Source: CAZGKX01 sp964525945
GTDB taxonomy: Bacteria > Pseudomonadota > Gammaproteobacteria > Legionellales > Legionellaceae
DNA length: 64,000 nt
NCBI GenBank assembly: GCA_964525945.1
Contig: CAZGKX010000001.1
Coordinates: 40,464-104,463 of the forward strand
Direction: 5' to 3'
Shown here: piece after piece, positions 36,292-45,782 of the stretch
Position numbering within the stretch: position 1 is the first letter of the stretch
How the letters are laid out: each line of letters starts with the position of its first letter
Notes under the pieces: model-generated
The model's database searches: none
What the model saw: only the letters and a program-made list of their open reading frames with translations
What the model was told of the DNA's origin: nothing
Position numbers and translations under genes: made by a program

Positions 36292-38467
36292 AAGAACAGT
36301 TTTCTGTAACTGCTGCCATCTCTGCCTGCGTTGAATTGTTCACTGCAAAAAAACCCACACTGCTAGTAAAATGTTCTTGTAAACGTACCCTCACTGAATA
36401 GCGATCGATTGCGCGCGTATTGGGGATTTGAATAAGGGTATCGCTTTTACCTTCCTCTTGGTAAATAATCCTATCTAACCATCTCTTCAGGCGGGGCAGT
36501 TCTTCTGGATCTACATATTTATACCAACATTGAGGCAGCAGACCATCTTCACCTTTCGAGAAAGAAAAGTGTTTAGCTCTTAACGAGGGTGATTGGAGAT
36601 AATCTGTGTCGGTCACACAAATTAACGTTTTTTCTTGATTCGTATTGATCATCAATTCATTTAAAACACCAGGAACTTGGTTGAGAAGATTTATGGTCGC
36701 CCAACAATCATTCAAAGCACGATGCCCTGTATACTTAAATTTTAATTGAGCATTGAGATCAATTAATTTTTTGCTAAGGAACCCTTTTCGCTCCCAATGA
36801 ATCCCTTCTAAGGTACAACCAAAAGGAAGTTGTCGGATCCGTTCTTGAATGAAATCGGGAGTAGCAGATTCTAAGAATTTACGATCAAATGCACTGTTAT
36901 GACAAATCACGTAATTCGTTTCATGAAGTATTTCTCGGATATGTTCCCAATCAATGGATTGTCCAGCCAACATGGTGTCTGTTAATCCAGTAACTTCAAC
37001 GATTTTTTCGGATAAATTTTCGTGTGGATCAGCCAATCCACTGTACTGACATTTCACCCCAAGAATGCCTTCATCAACATGAAAATACACCGAAATAATG
37101 CCTATTTCAATAATTTTACCGGTGCGGTAATCCAGATTTGTGGTTTCTAGATCAAGGAAGCTCAAAACTTGTATGTCTGATCGCTCGCTTATTTTTTGAG
37201 GCAATGATTGAGGAACATCTTGCCAAACACGAGGTACATAAGGTTCTTCCGTGCATGTAATATTTTCAACCACAAGGGGAGCATGCCCTTTAAGTTGAGC
37301 GTGAGTGATGGCAACAGTTTGAGCAAGATCACTGGGCTTATGAAACACAGGACTTTCTTGTAAAGGGTACAATTCTTGAATAAAACGAATGAAAAAATCG
37401 CGGTATTCGAGGCTGACTTCAAAATTAATTTTACCTGCGATGTCTGACCCGGTCAGCATTTCAAATAAGGGTTTGATTTTTACCTGAGCCTGATCCGCAA
37501 ACGCCACAGCAAACCATTTCCCGATACGCTCTAAAATCATCATTTCGGTGTTGACCCATTTAGCCGCAGCGCCTAAGTTATCTCTTTGTTGCGGATCACC
37601 TGATAAGGGAAAGACTGAAAACCCGCAAAGATGCAACCACTCGGGCCGGCGTTGGCTCCCTGAGTGACTGTGAACGTCTGCCGTGAATGCGTTTTGAAAG
37701 ACGGCTTGTAATTCAGGGGAGAATTTATCGCGATTTTTTTTAAAATAATCTTCATATTCATCACGCGCTGACCATCCCTTTCCATCTTTTTTCATGACTT
37801 GATTTTGACTTTTTCCGCGAGAAGTCTGTTGTTCGCGTGCAGCAATGGATGCAACATCCAGCGTTATTTCCCGTCCCCCTTTTATGGTTATGTGCTCACC
37901 TTTGATCGATTCAAAATGACCAGCACTGTTTGCTTCAACTGCCTCATCAAAATCCTCGCTCTCAGAAAAATAAGCAATTTCCATCTCATGGTTCGAAGCA
38001 TCAACTTGCTTAAGCGTACGTCGTGCAAAAAAAGACTTTCCACCGGGTCCTTTTGCCGAATAAAATGAATAAGGCCCGCGCGTTCGTTTTTGTATATCGG
38101 TCAATGGACAAATTTCAGGTACATCCATATCATCTGAGGAAACAGGTTGAGGCAATGCATATTGCGTGGCTGAAAGTTGCCCTTTTTCATCCGTTTTTAT
38201 CACGGCATGACCGATTCTGCTACTATTGGAAAAAGCATACCGACCAAACTCATTCTCCATCAACAGTTCAATATCTCGTGCATCCAAATCTTCTCGTAAA
38301 ACGCCTTTGGAGAGAATGTGCTGAGACATCATGATGCGTTTTTTAGACGGCTGAGTCGAAGAAGATGTTTTTTTTTGAACTTTTGGCTCCGATTCAGTAG
38401 AAAGCTTTCTTTTCTTTTGAGGTTTTTTTTCTAAGAGCGATTTCAAAGTGATTGGTTTAGGTGGCAT
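36263..38467 (-). CDS. DEDDh exonuclease fused to a second nuclease-like domain, NLS-like N-terminus
   Basis: 734 aa. Residues 14-33 are two Lys/Arg clusters (KKPQKKRKL ... KVQKK), resembling a bipartite nuclear localisation signal. Residues ~270-315 read RPEWLHL ... GDPQQRDNLGAA ... NTEMMILER; the His/Asn/Glu spacing resembles His-Me finger DNA/RNA endonucleases (H279, N297, N306; inference). Residues ~430-600 are a complete DnaQ-type 3'-5' exonuclease: D439 and E441 in FLDLETT, D528 in CHNSAFD, H582 and D587 in GHRALND. A monocistronic gene unlike housekeeping DnaQ (about 240 aa), it is best read as a host-directed nuclease effector, though DNA repair cannot be excluded. Confidence 0.78.
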   Translation of the reverse strand: MPPKPITLKSLLEKKPQKKRKLSTESEPKVQKKTSSSTQPSKKRIMMSQHILSKGVLREDLDARDIELLMENEFGRYAFSNSSRIGHAVIKTDEKGQLSATQYALPQPVSSDDMDVPEICPLTDIQKRTRGPYSFYSAKGPGGKSFFARRTLKQVDASNHEMEIAYFSESEDFDEAVEANSAGHFESIKGEHITIKGGREITLDVASIAAREQQTSRGKSQNQVMKKDGKGWSARDEYEDYFKKNRDKFSPELQAVFQNAFTADVHSHSGSQRRPEWLHLCGFSVFPLSGDPQQRDNLGAAAKWVNTEMMILERIGKWFAVAFADQAQVKIKPLFEMLTGSDIAGKINFEVSLEYRDFFIRFIQELYPLQESPVFHKPSDLAQTVAITHAQLKGHAPLVVENITCTEEPYVPRVWQDVPQSLPQKISERSDIQVLSFLDLETTNLDYRTGKIIEIGIISVYFHVDEGILGVKCQYSGLADPHENLSEKIVEVTGLTDTMLAGQSIDWEHIREILHETNYVICHNSAFDRKFLESATPDFIQERIRQLPFGCTLEGIHWERKGFLSKKLIDLNAQLKFKYTGHRALNDCWATINLLNQVPGVLNELMINTNQEKTLICVTDTDYLQSPSLRAKHFSFSKGEDGLLPQCWYKYVDPEELPRLKRWLDRIIYQEEGKSDTLIQIPNTRAIDRYSVRVRLQEHFTSSVGFFAVNNSTQAEMAAVTENCSFTRAPTPRQ

Positions 38468-38757
38468 TACAAATACTCAGGTCTAGTTTTTAAATACGGA
38501 TTTTCTTTATTTTCGAGCATGAATGCAATAGCTAAGCGGTCAACATTTCATTTTAAGCCCTTTGATTATTTTTAGTTTGAAATGAGGGCCAGTCCTTATT
38601 ATCAGCCACAACTTAGCACAACCGCTGGCAGGTGCCCGCGCTTATTTTCTTATGCAGAATGAAACTCACGCCCGACTTGAACAAACGATCTAACAATCAA
38701 AATCTCGGCCCTGTCTCGTCCCGTTCCTCCTCGCGATGATGGGTTCAGGAGTCATGT

Positions 38758-39948
38758 TTAAACCACTTGACCTGCAGCCCATCCAGACGACCAAGCCCAT
38801 TGAAAATTATACCCTCCTAACCATCCAGATACATCCAGCACCTCACCGATAAAAAACAAACCCGGTACTTTTTTGGATTCGAATCGTTGTGAGGACAATT
38901 CGTTGCAATCAACCCCACCCAATGTCACTTCCGCAGTTCGATAGCCCTCAGTGGCGTTGGGTTTGATTTTCCAACCTTGCAACGCATTACCAACAGAAGA
39001 TAGCTGTTTGTCCGATAGTTGTTTAAGAGGTGTTTCTAATAATATTGGGGCAACAAACACGCCTAATAAATTTTTAGCCAACCACCTTGCTAAAATTGTT
39101 TTTAGAAAAGTATCGCCATGGCTATTTTTTGCTTGCAAAAGTGCCTGGTATAAATCCATTTCCGGCAAAAATGTGACATGAATTTCATCGCCTGGTTGCC
39201 AATACGAGGATATTTGTAAAATGGCAGGTCCACTTAACCCTCGATGCGTGAATAATATATTTTCTTTAAACGTTTGCCCATTGCAATGCACTGCGCTAAA
39301 AACTGAAATTCCCGTTAACCCTTCAAAACGCAATTTATCATGATCGTGCAATGTCAATGGCACAAGGCCTGCTCGCGTGGGATGAACGGCCAATCCAAAT
39401 TGTTGTGCAAGTTGATAGCCATAAGGGCTTGAACCCAAGCTAGGTCTGGATAAGCCGCACCTTGCCACCACCAATGATTGGCATTGATAATGCTCTTGAT
39501 CACACATCACCAGAAAATGATCCGCTAATTTTTGAACAGAACGGATGGTTTTATTTAATTTAACATCCACACGGTGTGCCTTGCATTCAGCCAGGAGCAT
39601 ATTCACAATCAATGCCGATTTATCCTCACAAAAGAGCTGGCCTAGGGTCTTTTCAAAATAAGCAATTTTATAACGTGCCACCATTTCGATAAAATCCCAC
39701 TGCGTGTAGCGGCTTAAAGCTGATTTGCAAAAATGAACATTTTGAGAAATAAACTGGTCATGGCTTGCATGTAAATTTGTAAAATTGCAGCGCCCTCCTC
39801 CCGACATTAAAATTTTTTTACCCGCTTTGTTGGTTTTATCAAGGATGAGGACATTTCGTCCCCGTTTTCCAGCTTCAATTCCACACATTAACCCAGCAGC
39901 TCCGGCACCAATAACAATGACATCGACTTGTTTCAAAGAGTACCTCAT
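38758..39948 (-). CDS. HI0933/YhiN-family FAD-dependent oxidoreductase
   Basis: 396 aa. The N-terminal dinucleotide motif VIGAGAAGLMCGIEAGKRG is followed by LDKTNKAGKKILMSGGGRCNFTN, the family's hallmark flavin-binding stretch. The C-terminus has GGVDCNELSSQ, then FIGEVLDVSGWLGGYNFQWA, also diagnostic. These flavoproteins (YhiN, HI0933) are conserved, with no settled substrate. Full length. Divergent from the MMPL transporter gene, with about 80 nt between the starts. Confidence 0.9.
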   Translation of the reverse strand: MRYSLKQVDVIVIGAGAAGLMCGIEAGKRGRNVLILDKTNKAGKKILMSGGGRCNFTNLHASHDQFISQNVHFCKSALSRYTQWDFIEMVARYKIAYFEKTLGQLFCEDKSALIVNMLLAECKAHRVDVKLNKTIRSVQKLADHFLVMCDQEHYQCQSLVVARCGLSRPSLGSSPYGYQLAQQFGLAVHPTRAGLVPLTLHDHDKLRFEGLTGISVFSAVHCNGQTFKENILFTHRGLSGPAILQISSYWQPGDEIHVTFLPEMDLYQALLQAKNSHGDTFLKTILARWLAKNLLGVFVAPILLETPLKQLSDKQLSSVGNALQGWKIKPNATEGYRTAEVTLGGVDCNELSSQRFESKKVPGLFFIGEVLDVSGWLGGYNFQWAWSSGWAAGQVV

Positions 39949-40029
39949 TGATTGATTTGAAAATATTTTAATTTTAATGGGCTATAATAGACCATGTAGA
40001 CAGAAATTATCCATTGGAGAACAATCTAC

Positions 40030-42246
40030 ATGGAAAAAACCATCTTTTATCAGCTTGGCCAATTCATTCACAAATTTCGCTGGCAAGTTATCATATTTTG
40101 GCTGCTAATGCTCGCGTCTTGCTTGCCATTTATTCCTCATATTATTTCGCCTTTTCAAACCACGGGTTTTGTCGCTGAGCATTCGAAAAGCGATAAAGCC
40201 ACCCAATATTTAAATGATGCATTGGGTTATGGAACAAATCGCTTTTTAATTATATACAACAGCAAAGATTTAGTGGCGACGAGTAAAGCGTATAAACAAA
40301 AAATAAAAAAATCATTAGCTGGCCTAGCAGATTTTCCAATTCCACATGAAATCATTTACCCCGATATGAATGAAAAGCAAATTTCTAAAGACAAGCATAC
40401 CGCCTATGTGGTGGTCTTGATTAAAAGCAAAACACCCATTGCACGCGAGCATTTAAAACGCTTCGTGGACTCTATAAAAAAACCCCGCAACATGACCATG
40501 AATTTAGGTGGAGAACCTATCTTTGTGGAAAGCATCAGCAAACAAACGCAAACCGATTTATTGAAAGCAGACTCGATTGCGGCGCCAGTGTCCGTCATTA
40601 TTCTAATCGTGGTGTTTGGTTCAATTATTGCCGCTTTATTGCCCATGGTTTTGGGTGGCGGTTGCGCATTGATTATCCTCACCTTGCTGTTTGCACTAGC
40701 CCATGTATTCACCCTTTCCATATTTACAATCAATATCGCTTTGTTGCTAGGGTTATGTTTAAGCTTGGATTATGCATTGTTTATCATCAGTCGATTTCGA
40801 CATGAATACCATCAAAACAAAAACACAGCGGAAGTCATTGCCATCACCTTAGCAACGGCCGGTAGAGCAATATTTTACAGCGGCTTGGCGGTGTTTATAA
40901 GCCTAAGCGCTTTGCTGCTCTTTCCGATTAATATTTTATTTTCAGTCGGTGTCGGGGGATTGTCCGCGGTGTTTATTGCAGTGAGCATTGCCGTGACCTT
41001 ATTGCCCGCCGTATTAAGTGTTTTACAACATAAAGTAAATTGGCTTGCAGTGCGTTCTTTTAAACAAGTGAATGCAACAAAATTTCAATTTTGGCGATCT
41101 TTAGCCCAAACAGTCATTAAACGCCCTCTTTTGTATTTTTTTTCGGCTTTGTTTATTTTATTATTATTGGGATACCCTTTTATGAATGCAAAATTTGGCA
41201 TTTCAGATGTCAATATTTTGCCTGAACATTCAGAAAGCCATCAGTTTTTTGATTTGTACAAAGAAAATTTTAATGAAAAAGAACTCACACCCATTCAAAT
41301 CATTATCACAACCCCTAACAGTCGCATTTTAACGAAAAGTAATGTTTCAAAACTCTATAATTTCGCTCAAAAATTAAAAGACAATCCTGCTGTTGAGCAA
41401 ATAAATAGCATCGTCACCACGGACAACAAGCTTAAAAAAGCTCAGTATCAAATGCTTTATGCATCCGATCAACGGGAATCAAATGAAGATGTAAAAATGC
41501 TGTTGAAAACATCGACCCGTAAAAACATGACCGTGATCAATGTTGTGAGTAAATACCCTGCCGATGCAGAACAAACAAAACAATTGATCGATGACATTCA
41601 ACGCATGCAACCTGGAAAAGGAATGAACATGCAATTAACGGGTGTTCCTGTTAATAATAGAGACGTCTTGGAGACCATTTCTAAAATATTCCCTTATGCT
41701 TTAGCATGGATCATGATCCTAACTTACCTTGTTTTATTGGTGTTGCTACGCTCTTTGTTTCTGCCGTTTAAAGCGTTGTTAATGAACATCTTAAGTTTAT
41801 GTGCCAGTTACGGGGTATTGGTGTTTGTTTTTCAAGAGGGGCATTTGCACCAACTCCTTAACTTCACGCCACAAGGCATTGTCGATATTAGTTTGCTTAT
41901 TATTATTTTCTGCGCATTGTTTGGATTTTCCATGGATTACGAAGTGTTTTTGCTTACACGCATTCATGAAAATTATTTAATACATGGTAAAAACGAGGAA
42001 AGCATTGTCTTTGGAATCGAACACAGTAGTCGAATTATAACCAGTGCGGCGATGATTGTGATTTTCATCTGTGGTTCATTTATGTTTGCTGAAGTGTTAA
42101 TGGTCAAAGAGTTCGGATTGGGTATCGCCGTAGCTATTTTTGTGGATGCATTTATTGTTCGCACCATTTTGGTGCCTTCCACAATGGTGCTCCTGAAAAA
42201 ATGGAATTGGTATTTACCTAAATGGCTGGACAAACTGATCAAATAA
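40030..42246 (+). CDS. MMPL/RND-family inner-membrane transporter
   Basis: 738 aa, with GGAG 9-10 nt before the ATG. It has one N-terminal membrane helix, a periplasmic loop, five helices (~185-330), then a second copy: helix ~368-385, loop, five helices to the end. LGLCLSLDYALFIISRFRHE and FCALFGFSMDYEVFLLTRIHE are paired SxDY signatures of MMPL proton relays. MMPL members export lipids or hydrophobic compounds. There is no partner membrane-fusion gene next to it. TATAAT at 39984-39989 suggests its own promoter. Confidence 0.88.
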   Translation: MEKTIFYQLGQFIHKFRWQVIIFWLLMLASCLPFIPHIISPFQTTGFVAEHSKSDKATQYLNDALGYGTNRFLIIYNSKDLVATSKAYKQKIKKSLAGLADFPIPHEIIYPDMNEKQISKDKHTAYVVVLIKSKTPIAREHLKRFVDSIKKPRNMTMNLGGEPIFVESISKQTQTDLLKADSIAAPVSVIILIVVFGSIIAALLPMVLGGGCALIILTLLFALAHVFTLSIFTINIALLLGLCLSLDYALFIISRFRHEYHQNKNTAEVIAITLATAGRAIFYSGLAVFISLSALLLFPINILFSVGVGGLSAVFIAVSIAVTLLPAVLSVLQHKVNWLAVRSFKQVNATKFQFWRSLAQTVIKRPLLYFFSALFILLLLGYPFMNAKFGISDVNILPEHSESHQFFDLYKENFNEKELTPIQIIITTPNSRILTKSNVSKLYNFAQKLKDNPAVEQINSIVTTDNKLKKAQYQMLYASDQRESNEDVKMLLKTSTRKNMTVINVVSKYPADAEQTKQLIDDIQRMQPGKGMNMQLTGVPVNNRDVLETISKIFPYALAWIMILTYLVLLVLLRSLFLPFKALLMNILSLCASYGVLVFVFQEGHLHQLLNFTPQGIVDISLLIIIFCALFGFSMDYEVFLLTRIHENYLIHGKNEESIVFGIEHSSRIITSAAMIVIFICGSFMFAEVLMVKEFGLGIAVAIFVDAFIVRTILVPSTMVLLKKWNWYLPKWLDKLIK

Positions 42247-42259
42247 ATGTTGCTCAGTT

Positions 42260-42910
42260 CTAAAACCGCAGCCCTACTTTGAAAAAAACAGAATAGAGAA
42301 AAGGAACAAAATCCATGGCAGGATTTAACTCCGACTCACCATAGCCAGCAGTGTAATTGCTACCCAGCTCACCCATCACGCGAGGTGTAAAATTATACGT
42401 AACACCGACCCCAAAAGAAGGTGAAATTCGCCACTTGCTGTTGATATCATCATTTCGCTCCACGCGAGCAACCCCGGCGCTGGAATACAATCGAAGCGTG
42501 GTATGCGGAATGATCAACATCACTTTACCCATAATGGAAGCCATTTGCGTATGCGTGGTTAAAACGGTCCGTCCATTATTATCGAATGCAAATAAACTAT
42601 CGGGATCAAACGTAACCGTTGCATCCGAATAACGTGCGTAATTGGCTTCGATTGCAAAATAAGGCGAAAACTCATAGCCAGCAAACAATCCCCAAACACC
42701 ACCCCCTTCTTGCACAAACGTTGGTGTTGATATATTGAGGGCAACGTTCTGATTTTGTAAAGAAGGAACAAGCCCGTTCCACGTTGTCGAGCCATAGCCA
42801 CCGCTAATACCCGCATAAACTGGGTAACGAAAAGAATTGTTTTCTGATACTTCTTGAGAAAACGCATTGCAACAGAGGAGGTAACATCCTAGAAAAATTA
42901 ATTTACGCAT
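42260..42910 (-). CDS. outer-membrane beta-barrel protein (OmpA-like/opacity type)
   Basis: 216 aa from the ATG at 42910. A signal peptide (MRKLIFLGCYLLCCNAFSQ) is followed by alternating strands: YPVYAGISGGYGSTTWNG, FAGYEFSPYFAIEANYARY, SSAGVARVERNDD, SPSFGVGVTYNFTPRVMGEL, and a final VFFKVGLRF ending in Phe, as outer-membrane proteins do for BAM recognition. Size fits an eight-stranded barrel of the OMP_b-brl type. Function unknown, possibly adhesion or integrity. Convergent with the MMPL gene. Confidence 0.82.
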   Translation of the reverse strand: MRKLIFLGCYLLCCNAFSQEVSENNSFRYPVYAGISGGYGSTTWNGLVPSLQNQNVALNISTPTFVQEGGGVWGLFAGYEFSPYFAIEANYARYSDATVTFDPDSLFAFDNNGRTVLTTHTQMASIMGKVMLIIPHTTLRLYSSAGVARVERNDDINSKWRISPSFGVGVTYNFTPRVMGELGSNYTAGYGESELNPAMDFVPFLYSVFFKVGLRF

Positions 42911-42998
42911 CAAGATTCACAATTTTAAAATATAGCCAATCCTGCATGCATTCCCTCACAAGAAACACATGCAACGGTATAATAAAAATAAAAAATGA

Positions 42999-43349
42999 TT
43001 ACTCGCAAGCCTTACCCGTAGCGCTGCATAATTCATTTTGAGAGTTTTTACCACCAAACCGGTAGCAATTCCAATCATCAACGCAGTTTTGGGTGCTTGT
43101 ATCATGTTGAAATTCACAAGCCCGTTTAACAGAACCAAACGTGCTAATCATACGCGAATACAACAATTGCATATTGGTGCACATCCCGGTCGGTAATCCA
43201 GACGAGGTACAATGGCATTGAGCTGCTATTTTAAATGAACTACAAAAACCAGGATCACTTGATGAGGTAGCCGGTGGACACGCTGTTATTGATGCAAACA
43301 AAGGAATTGAAAAAGTACAAGCAAGGGTTATTATTATTTTTTTTATCAT
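42999..43349 (-). CDS. secreted cysteine-rich protein
   Basis: 116 aa with AAGGA 7 nt before the ATG. Signal peptide MIKKIIITLACTFSIPLFA is followed by a ~97-residue mature part with ten cysteines (including FC, CHC, GMC, RAC, NC, WNC, LC, AC), enough for five disulfides, so it should be exported to the periplasm or outside. The motif LLYSRMISTFGSVKRAC is a likely helix in the core. No family recognised. It lies between the barrel protein and fis, each apparently transcribed separately. Confidence 0.75.
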   Translation of the reverse strand: MIKKIIITLACTFSIPLFASITACPPATSSSDPGFCSSFKIAAQCHCTSSGLPTGMCTNMQLLYSRMISTFGSVKRACEFQHDTSTQNCVDDWNCYRFGGKNSQNELCSATGKACE

Positions 43350-43457
43350 TTATAAATCCTTAATAAACAAAGCGTTATCCTAAATTGCTACGTCAATCAA
43401 TCACTTTGACTCACTCACTATACCAGATATCCGTATTTTTCCCAGTCTAAATTTATG

Positions 43458-43501
43458 AATCCAAACAAAAAGCCCGCAGATGCGGGCTTTTTGTTTGGAT
43501 T
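43458..43501. terminator. strong bidirectional Rho-independent terminator
   Basis: Two perfect 21-nt arms (43458-43478 and 43481-43501) with core AAAAAGCCCGC/GCGGGCTTTTT lie directly after the fis stop on the minus strand. The T-tract on either strand makes it bidirectional. Confidence 0.9.
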
Positions 43502-43507
43502 TTATTA

Positions 43508-43810
43508 TTATTCATCAGTTAATCGAAAATATTTCGTACCAAAGTAACGCAATAATTTTTTTCGAATGGTACCGCGGCTAATGCCCAGCATTTTGGCTGC
43601 TTGCAATTGGTTGCCACGACGTTTTTCCATAACTGCTTGCAGAAGTGGTGGCTCAACTTCACAAAGTATCATATCGTATAAATCAGTAATGGATTTGTTT
43701 TTATTTTCGGCAAGGAATTTCGACACTAAATCGTAAACTAAATCTTGTAAGCCTTGATCTTGTTTAATACTGTCAATCGCGGTAGGTTGTATTTCAGCAA
43801 CACTCATCAT
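43508..43810 (-). CDS. fis: Fis-family nucleoid DNA-binding regulator
   Basis: 100 aa (99 from the second ATG, which AAGGAAG places at 5 nt). The C-terminal helix-turn-helix GNQLQAAKMLGISRGTIRKKL is the Fis signature, and LLQAVMEKRRGNQ is the dimer helix. Fis bends DNA and controls growth-phase genes; Legionella has several Fis paralogues that repress effector and flagellar genes. E. coli fis follows dusB; here it is alone and ends in a strong terminator. Which paralogue this is cannot be decided. Confidence 0.9.
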   Translation of the reverse strand: MMSVAEIQPTAIDSIKQDQGLQDLVYDLVSKFLAENKNKSITDLYDMILCEVEPPLLQAVMEKRRGNQLQAAKMLGISRGTIRKKLLRYFGTKYFRLTDE

Positions 43811-43978
43811 AACTTCCTTATTTTAGTTAAATCATACTATCCAACGCTTTCATGTGGATGAAAACAAGATTAATTGTACATCAAGACTAAATGATAAGCT
43901 AGAATAGTGTGGTAAGAAATCTTCGAAAGTAAAAATAAACCTGAATCGATGACGAGGATGAATGCAAACCGTTATCCC

Positions 43979-44221
43979 TTAGTATTTAAAAGGTTTTGGT
44001 TTTTTACCCTGGGCTAGGCTTGCGAAATAAGCAAAGAAAGGATTTTCTTTTAAACACAATTTCATTTCTTTGATGCCGCCTGCGGCCAAAATATATTTTA
44101 CGTCAGGTATAAAATCACTGAGTATTTTTAACACCTCCGCATCACTCGTTTGTTTTTGATGCAGTATTTTGGTTTGCTGTTCGATCATTCGAACAGTAAG
44201 TTTGTCATGATGGTTTAACAT
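43979..44221 (-). CDS. small hypothetical protein, 80 aa
   Basis: AAAGAG 5 nt before the ATG supports the start. It is a soluble helical protein: HHDKLTVRMIEQQTKILHQKQ at the N-terminus, FIPDVKYILAAGGIKEMKLCL in the middle, and a basic tail GKKPKPFKY. No family recognised. It follows the RHH-like gene at 44340-44555 on the same strand by 118 nt, and both may belong to a small regulatory group near fis. Confidence 0.6.
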   Translation of the reverse strand: MLNHHDKLTVRMIEQQTKILHQKQTSDAEVLKILSDFIPDVKYILAAGGIKEMKLCLKENPFFAYFASLAQGKKPKPFKY

Positions 44222-44339
44222 ATAAACTCTTTAAAGTGTCTGGCGATGGCAAATTCTGAAAATAAATCGAGGAAAGGCTTTTTTCGATGCGGTGGGCACA
44301 GTATGTTTTGCCCACCCTCCATAGTTGTTTGATTTAGCT

Positions 44340-44555
44340 TCAAACATCATGCGCCATTTTTTTTAATTTTTTCTGATGAAGCTTCCATTCACGATCTTTA
44401 GCAAAAATAAAACAAGCTGCTTCTTCAATAAAAAAACCGATGTCTTCAATATTTGCCCATTCGCAATACTGATTAATCGTCGTCATCACGTCGCTGTTAA
44501 TTTCTACTTTAATTTTTTCTTTTTTAGATAGACGTGTACTTTTAATAATGGCCAT
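44340..44555 (-). CDS. ribbon-helix-helix-like small protein
   Basis: 71 aa from the ATG at 44555 (MAIIKSTRLSKKEKIKVEI); the longer frame to 44639 lacks a ribosome-binding site. A beta strand (IKVEINSDV) followed by two helices (MTTINQYCEWAN, DIGFFIEEAACFIFAKDREW) fits the Arc/MetJ pattern. The last 50 residues match the C-terminal domain encoded at 9144-9476 (YCxWAxI, FIEHAA/FIEEAA, FAKDKEW/FAKDREW). Possibly a DNA-binding regulator; no toxin gene adjoins. Confidence 0.65.
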   Translation of the reverse strand: MAIIKSTRLSKKEKIKVEINSDVMTTINQYCEWANIEDIGFFIEEAACFIFAKDREWKLHQKKLKKMAHDV

Positions 44556-44663
44556 AATTATTCCGCTGAAAGTTAAAAAATGCAGCGGAATTTTAGCAAA
44601 AAAACCCCAACAGGGAAATAAATTATTATCGCAAAACAAGCTTTATCGCGCGGTATTAGATAA

Positions 44664-45782
44664 TTACAGCATCAGAGCATCTTTTGCGACAACATATTCG
44701 TCATTGAGCTCTCGAGCAACTGCTTGCTGAGTGATTGCACCTTGATAAATGTTTAAGCCATTTAAAAAGTGAGGATCACTCAATAAAGCAGGTTTTATTC
44801 CCTGAGTGACTAATTTTAGTACATATGGCAGCGTGGCATTGTTCAATGCAAACGTCGAGGTTCTTGGCACAGCTCCAGGCATATTGGTTACACAATAATG
44901 TAAAATCCCATCCACAATAAAAATGGGCGATTGCAGCGTGGTGGGTTTACTGGTTTCAAAACAACCACCTTGATCAATAGCAACATCCACAACAACAGAG
45001 CCGGGACGCATTGATTGCACCATGGCACGGGTAATAACTTTTGGCGCAGCAGCCCCTGGCACTAGAACCGCACCAATGACCAAATCAGCTACAGCGACAT
45101 AATACTCCAAAGCTTCATGCGTGGCATAAACTGCATTTATTTTAGAGCCAAATTGAGCGCTGAGTTCATTCAGTCGCGGTAACGATTTATCCAACACCGT
45201 CACTTGTGCTTCCATGCCAACCGCCATACGAAGGGCATTGCCGCCCACCATTCCAGCCCCAACAATCACAACGTGATTCGCCGGCACTCCTGCGACACCA
45301 CTTAGCAACACCCCTCGCCCGCCGTGGGTTGACTCTAAGCAATGGGCACCCGCTTGAATAGACATGCGACCAGCAATTTGTGACATGGGGGTCAACAACG
45401 GCAAGCCACCGTCATGATGGGTTACTGTTTCATACGCAATTGCCATCACACCTGCTTTTTTTAACCGCTTTGTGAGTCCAAGATCTGCCGCTAAATGCAA
45501 AAAAGTAAATAACGTTTGTCCTTTTCGCAAGTATTGGCATTCAATTGGCTGCGGTTCTTTGACTTTAATGATCAAGTCCGCTTTTTCGTAAATTGCAGAA
45601 GCTTGTTCCAGTATGGTCGCACCCGCAGCTTTGTATTCCAGATCAGTGATACCCACACCCTTGCCAGCGTTTTTTTCAATGAAAACACTGCCACCTGCTC
45701 GCACAATTTCACGCACACTCGCGGGCACAAGGCCCACTCGGTTTTCTTGCGGTTTAATTTCTTTGGGGACACCAATCATCAT
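44664..45782 (-). CDS. ald: alanine dehydrogenase
   Basis: 372 aa, full length. VPKEIKPQENRVGLVPASV, IIKVKEPQPIE, FTFLHLAADLGLT, and the NAD-binding VIVGAGMVGGNALRMAVG are family hallmarks; PGAVPRTSTFALNNATLPY is the conserved C-terminal site. It converts L-alanine, NAD+ and water to pyruvate, ammonia and NADH. It overlaps the etfA stop by the ATGA tetranucleotide, so translation is coupled. The sequence favours alanine catabolism next to electron transfer. Confidence 0.95.
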   Translation of the reverse strand: MMIGVPKEIKPQENRVGLVPASVREIVRAGGSVFIEKNAGKGVGITDLEYKAAGATILEQASAIYEKADLIIKVKEPQPIECQYLRKGQTLFTFLHLAADLGLTKRLKKAGVMAIAYETVTHHDGGLPLLTPMSQIAGRMSIQAGAHCLESTHGGRGVLLSGVAGVPANHVVIVGAGMVGGNALRMAVGMEAQVTVLDKSLPRLNELSAQFGSKINAVYATHEALEYYVAVADLVIGAVLVPGAAAPKVITRAMVQSMRPGSVVVDVAIDQGGCFETSKPTTLQSPIFIVDGILHYCVTNMPGAVPRTSTFALNNATLPYVLKLVTQGIKPALLSDPHFLNGLNIYQGAITQQAVARELNDEYVVAKDALML

